The translations under genes were made by a program, and so were the position numbers. Under the pieces are notes generated by a model. That model did no database searches. It worked only from the letters and a program-made list of their open reading frames with translations, and was not told where the DNA came from. This document shows positions 31,543-35,487 of a stretch of 35,487 bases of DNA, one piece after another. Source of the DNA: Streptomyces sp. TRM64462 (lineage in GTDB: Bacteria; Actinomycetota; Actinomycetes; Streptomycetales; Streptomycetaceae); assembly GCF_013362995.1 (NCBI RefSeq), contig NZ_JABWDV010000351.1, forward strand, positions 3,199 through 38,685, given 5' to 3'. Every line of letters begins with the position of its first letter. The first letter of the stretch is position 1.

Positions 31543-33006
31543 CTGGGCGCGTACGGGCACGTCGAGGACCGCGCGCGTGCCGCCTTCCGGGGCCGGGCGC
31601 ATGTCGAACGTACCGCCCAACTCCCCCTCCACCAGGGTCCGTACGATCTGCAGGCCCAGATTGCCTGCGCTCTGCGGGTCGAAGCCCTTGGGCAGGCCGC
31701 GGCCGTCGTCCTGGACGGTGATCAGCAGCCGGGCGTCGGCGGCTCGGGTGTCGCCGCGTACCGCCGTGACCTCGACCGTGCCGTGCTCGCCGGGCGCGAA
31801 GGCGTGCTCCAGGGCGTTCTGGAGGACCTCCGTGAGGACCATCGACAGGGGCGTGGCGACCTCGGCGTCGAGGATGCCGAAGCGGCCGTTGCGCCGGCAG
31901 GTGACCTTGCCGGGTGAGATCTCCGCCACCATCGAGATCACCCGGTCGGCGATGTCGTCGAACTCGACGCGCTCGTCCAGGTTCTGCGAGAGCGTCTCAT
32001 GGACGATGGCGATGGACCCGACGCGGCGTACGGCCTCGTTGAGGGCTTCGCGGCCGCGGTCGGAGTCCATGCGGCGGGCCTGGAGGCGCAGGAGGGCCGC
32101 CACCGTCTGGAGGTTGTTCTTGACCCGGTGGTGGATCTCCCTGATGGTGGCGTCCTTGGTGATCAACTCGCGTTCGCGGCGGCGGAGTTCGGTGACGTCG
32201 CGGAGCAGCACGAGGGAGCCGATGCGGCTGCCCTTGGGCTTGAGCGGGATGACGCGGAGCTGGATGACGCCGCCGTTGCCCTCGACCTCGGTCTCGCGCG
32301 GTGCGTAGCCGCTGGCCAGTTTGACGAGGGCCTCGTCGACGGGGCCGCGCGAGGGCGCGAGTTCGGCGGTGACCTGGCCGAAGTGCTGGCCGACGAGGTC
32401 GGCCGAGAGGCCCAGGCGGTGGTAGGCGGAGAGGGCGTTGGGGGACGCGTACTGGACGACGCCGTCCGCGTCGAGCCTGATCAGGCCATCGCCGGCGCGC
32501 GGCGACGCGTCCATGTCGACCTGCTGCTCGGGGAACGGGAAGGCACCCGCGGCGATCATCTGCGCGAGGTCGGACGCGGACTGGAGGTAGGTGAGCTCCA
32601 GGCGGGACGGCGTGCGGACGGTGAGCAGGTTGGTGTTGCGGGCGATCACTCCGAGTACACGGCCCTCACGGCGTACGGGGATGGACTCGACCCGTACGGG
32701 GACCTCCTCGCGCCACTCCGGGTCGCCCTCGCGCACGATGCGGCCCTCGTCGAGCGCGGCGTCCAGGAGGGGGCGGCGGCCGCGCGGGACGAGGTGGCCG
32801 ACCATGTCGTCCTGGTAGGAGGTGGGCCCGGTGTTGGGGCGCATCTGGGCGACGGAGACATAGCGGGTGCCGTCGCGGGTGGGGACCCAGAGAACGAGGT
32901 CGGCGAAGGAGAGGTCGGAGAGGAGCTGCCACTCCGAGACCAGCAGGTGGAGCCACTCGAGGTCGGACTCGCTCAGAGCGGTGTGCTGGCGTACGAGGTC
33001 GTTCAT
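31537..33006 (-). CDS. PdtaS-like sensor histidine kinase
   Basis: A 489-aa soluble histidine kinase of the HisKA_2 class. N-terminal GAF-like region (residues 1-150: LVLWVPTRDGTRYVSVAQ), a PAS domain (GLIRLDADGVVQYASPNALSAYHR, about 175-290), phospho-acceptor REIHHRVKNNLQTVAALLRLQ near residue 305, and ATPase domain with the N-box VLTEVLQNALEHAF and QDDGRGLP. No membrane helix. ATG 33006 (MNDLVRQH) fits family starts. In mycobacteria PdtaS signals to the RNA-binding PdtaR; no such partner is in this window. A DasR-like site lies 118 bp upstream. Confidence 0.93.
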   Translation of the reverse strand: MNDLVRQHTALSESDLEWLHLLVSEWQLLSDLSFADLVLWVPTRDGTRYVSVAQMRPNTGPTSYQDDMVGHLVPRGRRPLLDAALDEGRIVREGDPEWREEVPVRVESIPVRREGRVLGVIARNTNLLTVRTPSRLELTYLQSASDLAQMIAAGAFPFPEQQVDMDASPRAGDGLIRLDADGVVQYASPNALSAYHRLGLSADLVGQHFGQVTAELAPSRGPVDEALVKLASGYAPRETEVEGNGGVIQLRVIPLKPKGSRIGSLVLLRDVTELRRRERELITKDATIREIHHRVKNNLQTVAALLRLQARRMDSDRGREALNEAVRRVGSIAIVHETLSQNLDERVEFDDIADRVISMVAEISPGKVTCRRNGRFGILDAEVATPLSMVLTEVLQNALEHAFAPGEHGTVEVTAVRGDTRAADARLLITVQDDGRGLPKGFDPQSAGNLGLQIVRTLVEGELGGTFDMRPAPEGGTRAVLDVPVRAQK

Positions 33007-33123
33007 GGAGGGCACGTCTGCGAGCGTACCCGTGCGGTCGTGTCCCGCCGAACCTGGTGCTTTACCGGTCCGTGGTGGAGGATGGACCAAGAAGTCCGTG
33101 TGACCTGTGGATGGACAGACGAG

Positions 33124-33139
33124 AATGGTCTAGTCCACA
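33124..33139. promoter_or_regulatory. DasR-like (dre) site upstream of the sensor kinase
   Basis: AATGGTCTAGTCCACA matches the dre consensus ACTGGTCTAGACCACT at 13 of 16 bases, keeping the TGGTCTAG core. It is 118 bp before the kinase start. Confidence 0.5.
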
Positions 33140-33491
33140 ATGGCATGGTAAAGACTTCGGACTTCCGCCCTCCCCGCACAGGAGGGTGGACCGGGACCCG
33201 GCGCTCTCTGCCCTGACTGCGCCAGGTCTCACCCACGGCCGCGGGAACCGCACACCCTCGGCCGTTGCAACTCCGGGCTGCGGTGCCGGACGGGTTGAGG
33301 GTCCCGTCCCGGCGCCGCGGCCCGCGGGTGTTTTCTGGGGCTCCGCCCCCAGACCCCCGTATCGCTCCCCCAAGCTCTTCGAGCAGGGGGGACCCCCAGA
33401 ACGGCGCTCGTCCTCAAACGCCGGACGGGCTGAATCAGCCCCCGCCTCGGGAAGGGCGGGAAGGAGCGGGCAGGGGAATGCCCAGCGCGAC
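33140..33491. repeat. Gene-free region with composite dispersed repeats
   Basis: No gene is seen. It holds a TCTGGGG/CCCCAGA hairpin (33334-33353), a second copy of the palindromic repeat CTCCCCC-AAGCTCTTCGA-GCAGGGGGGACCCC (33365-33396), and a piece beginning CTCAAACGCCGGACGGGCTG (33413-33443). These are familiar intergenic repeats of Streptomyces, here stacked. Confidence 0.7.
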
Positions 33492-34538
33492 CTAGTGCGT
33501 CTCCGTGACTTTCGCCAGCGCCCGGGGCGCGTCCGGGTCCTGGCCGCGGGCGATCGTCACCTCGTACGCGAGGAGCTGGAGCGGGAGGATCTCCAGGATC
33601 GGCTGGAGCTCCTCGGGGATGCCGTCGTCGGGCAGGGCGAAGCCCGCGGACGCCGCGTCCACCTGGGCCTGGGGGCCGACCACGAACAGGTCCGCGCCAC
33701 GGCCGCGCAGGCGGTCGAGCACGGGCTGGAGCGCCTCGCCGCCGCGGCCGGCGGTCACCACGGCGACGACCGGCGAGACGTTGTCGACCATGGCCAGCGG
33801 ACCGTGCAGCAGATCGGCGCCGGAGTAGGCGAGCGCCGGGATGTAGCTGGTCTCCATCAGCTTCAGGGCGGCTTCCTTGGCCGTCGGGTAGCCGTAGCCG
33901 CGCGAGGTGATGACCATGCGCTCCGCGAAGCGGTAGCGGGCGGCCAGGGTGCGGATCTCCTGGCGGCGGGCCAGGACCTGCTCGGCCACTTCGGGCAGGC
34001 GCAGCGCCTCTGCGCCGGCGCCGCCGCGCAGTCCCTCGACGAAGAGGTACAGGGCCAGCAGCGACGCCGTGTACGTCTTCGTCGCGGGCAGCGCCTTCTC
34101 GGGGCCCGCCAGGATGTCGATGTGGTACTCGGAGACCGCGGCGAGCGGCGAGTCCGGGTTGTTCGTCACGGCCAGGGTGATCGCGCCCGACTCGCGGGCC
34201 GCGCGGGTCGACGCGACCAGGTCCGGGGAGCCGCCGGACTGGCTGACGGTGATGACCAGGACGTCGGTGAGGTCGGGCTTCGCCCCGTACGCCGTGGTCG
34301 TCGACATGGACGTGAGGCCGCAGGGCAGGCCGGCGCGGATCTCCAGCAGGTACTTGGCGTACAGGGCGGCGTTGTCGGACGTGCCGCGCGCGGTGAGCAG
34401 GACGAAGCGCGGGGCGCGTGCGGCGATCGCCTGCGCGGTGGCGCGGATGTCGGGGGCGCCGCGCTCCAGGATGCGGCGCAGCACCGCGGGCTGCTCCGCC
34501 ATCTCGGCCGCCATGATCCGGCCGGGCTCCTCGTTCAT
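33492..34538 (-). CDS. SIS-domain aminosugar isomerase/deaminase-like protein
   Basis: A 348-aa cytoplasmic protein with two SIS domains (sugar isomerase fold), like the C-terminal half of GlmS without the glutaminase domain. First domain near residues 44-170 (LTARGTSDNAALYAKYLLE; the sugar-phosphate loop TVSQSGGSPDLV), second 200-330 (SRGYGYPTAKEAALKLMET ... LHGPLAMV). It may deaminate or isomerise glucosamine phosphate, consistent with its divergent pairing with nagB across a DasR-type site. ATG 34538. It is not a full GlmS because it starts directly with the isomerase part. Confidence 0.9.
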   Translation of the reverse strand: MNEEPGRIMAAEMAEQPAVLRRILERGAPDIRATAQAIAARAPRFVLLTARGTSDNAALYAKYLLEIRAGLPCGLTSMSTTTAYGAKPDLTDVLVITVSQSGGSPDLVASTRAARESGAITLAVTNNPDSPLAAVSEYHIDILAGPEKALPATKTYTASLLALYLFVEGLRGGAGAEALRLPEVAEQVLARRQEIRTLAARYRFAERMVITSRGYGYPTAKEAALKLMETSYIPALAYSGADLLHGPLAMVDNVSPVVAVVTAGRGGEALQPVLDRLRGRGADLFVVGPQAQVDAASAGFALPDDGIPEELQPILEILPLQLLAYEVTIARGQDPDAPRALAKVTETH

Positions 34539-34603
34539 GGTCCCAGTCGACCAGGGTTCACGGGTGGTCGCCAGCCGTGGGTTCGGGGCCCCGATTCTGC
34601 TAG

Positions 34604-34619
34604 ATTGGTCTATACCACT
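34604..34619. promoter_or_regulatory. DasR-responsive element (dre) of nagB
   Basis: ATTGGTCTATACCACT matches the dre consensus at 14 of 16 bases. It is 36 bp before the nagB start and 66 bp before the SIS gene start, so both could be repressed by the GlcNAc regulator DasR. Confidence 0.85.
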
Positions 34620-34654
34620 ATGCGACCACCACTCTCCAGATCGGCAGGCCCAGC

Positions 34655-35440
34655 GTGGAAGTTGTCATCGTCCCGGACGCACGGGCAGGCGGGGAGCTCA
34701 TCGCGGAGGCGATGGCCCGCCTGCTGCGCGGCAAGCCCGACGCCCTGCTCGGCGTGGCCACCGGCTCGACGCCGCTCCCCATCTACGACGCCCTGACCGC
34801 GAAGGTCCGCTCCGGCGCGGTGGACGTCTCGCGCGCCCGGATCGCCCAGCTGGACGAGTACGTCGGGCTGCCGGCCGGGCACCCCGAGTCGTACCGCTCC
34901 ACGGTGCTGCGCCAGGTCGTGGAGCCCCTGGGGCTGAGCCCCGACGCCTTCATGGGTCCCGACGGCTCGGCCGAGGACGTGCAGGCGGCGTGCGAGGCGT
35001 ACGACAGGGCGCTCGCCGAGGCCGGCGGGGTGGACCTCCAGATCCTCGGCATCGGCACGGACGGGCACATCGGCTTCAACGAGCCCTGCTCGTCGCTGGC
35101 GTCCCGGACCCGCATCAAGACGCTCACCGAGCAGACGCGGGCCGACAACGCCCGGTTCTTCGACGGCCGTCTCGACCAGGTGCCGCACCACGTCATCACG
35201 CAGGGCATCGGCACCATCCTGGAGGCCCGCCACCTGGTGCTGCTGGCCACCGGCGAGGGCAAGGCCGAGGCCGTCGCGCAGACCGTGGAGGGCCCGGTCG
35301 CCGCGCTCGTACCGGCGTCCGCGCTCCAGCTGCACCCGCACGCCACGGTCGTCGTGGACGAGGCCGCGGCGTCCAAGCTGAAGCTGGCCGACTACTTCCG
35401 GCACACGTACGCGAACAAGCCGTCCTGGCAGGGGTTGTAA
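34655..35440 (+). CDS. nagB: Glucosamine-6-phosphate deaminase
   Basis: A 261-aa enzyme converting glucosamine-6-phosphate to fructose-6-phosphate and ammonia in GlcNAc catabolism. Motifs: GVATGSTPLPIY phosphate loop near residue 33, QLDEYVGLP with the catalytic Asp, and LGIGTDGHIGFNEP with the active-site Asp/His near residue 135. Length is normal. GTG 34655 fits the family start (VEVVIVPD, read as MEVVIVPD). A DasR site lies upstream and a hairpin downstream. Confidence 0.96.
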   Translation: MEVVIVPDARAGGELIAEAMARLLRGKPDALLGVATGSTPLPIYDALTAKVRSGAVDVSRARIAQLDEYVGLPAGHPESYRSTVLRQVVEPLGLSPDAFMGPDGSAEDVQAACEAYDRALAEAGGVDLQILGIGTDGHIGFNEPCSSLASRTRIKTLTEQTRADNARFFDGRLDQVPHHVITQGIGTILEARHLVLLATGEGKAEAVAQTVEGPVAALVPASALQLHPHATVVVDEAAASKLKLADYFRHTYANKPSWQGL

Positions 35441-35461
35441 GCCGCACACCGAACGAGAGAG

Positions 35462-35487
35462 AGCCGGGCGCCCCACAGCGCCCGGCT
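35462..35487 (+). terminator. Terminator after nagB
   Basis: Perfect 10-bp stem AGCCGGGCGC (35462-35471) with its complement (35478-35487), loop CCCACA. It reaches the window end. Confidence 0.82.

Noticed and set aside
1..35487. tRNA or rRNA genes
   Set aside because: None recognised, including at both element ends where a tRNA att site would be expected.

Overview
The window is high-GC DNA with strongly G/C-ending codons, GTG and TTG starts, and a gene set typical of Streptomyces (nickel superoxide dismutase, SigB-type sigma factor with its anti-sigma factor, WhiB-like protein, snapalysin, DasR-type operators). From memory, the backbone order (amino-acid ABC transporter, sodX/sodN, encapsulin plus polyprenyl synthase, anti-sigma/sigma pair, DAG kinase, wblE, PdtaS-like kinase, nagB) matches the S. 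coelicolor SCO5236-SCO5260 neighbourhood. I had no database to confirm this.

Layout. 1-1845: 3' part of a polar amino-acid ABC transporter (permease and ATPase), ending in a 17-bp terminator hairpin. 2010-3541: a CGNR zinc-finger regulator, the SodN-processing protease SodX, and the divergent sodN. 3530-19529: an integrated mobile element of about 16.0 kb. 19590-27561: GNAT acetyltransferase, the LysR/snapalysin pair, small hypotheticals, a family 2B encapsulin with its polyprenyl synthase, and a PLP enzyme. 27742-33006: the PrsH/SigH-type anti-sigma and sigma pair, a membrane protein, a lipid kinase, WblE and a PdtaS-like sensor kinase. 33492-35440: amino-sugar genes (SIS protein and NagB) around a DasR-type operator.

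The mobile element is the main discovery. A tyrosine integrase lies tail-to-tail against the stop codon of sodN. An imperfect copy of the last 21 bases of sodN recurs at 19513-19533, followed at once by an orphan terminator that looks like the original sodN terminator. The two copies share an 8-bp core. Reassembling them gives an attB at the 3' end of sodN and an attP that recodes the same C-terminus (ETKKA-stop), so insertion leaves the enzyme intact. The element carries int, an XRE repressor-like gene, an excisionase-like gene, a DUF3631 ATPase whose 5' end contains a DNA-level repeat read in all three codon phases, a hairpin-rich candidate oriT, and MobC plus a MOBP-like relaxase. No FtsK/TraB-type translocase is visible, so it reads as an integrative mobilizable element rather than a self-transmissible AICE.

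Its cargo has two parts. The first is an operon of an unknown 249-aa protein, an aminoglycoside-phosphotransferase-like protein with an altered catalytic motif, a SAM methyltransferase and a HAD phosphatase-like protein of the Swiss-army-knife RNA-repair type, divergent from a large XRE regulator followed by a NUDIX hydrolase. The second is a lower-GC block (DUF5677, ASCH, DUF4238) next to the right end. A SUKH-like protein and a frameshifted hypothetical gene lie between mobilization genes and cargo.
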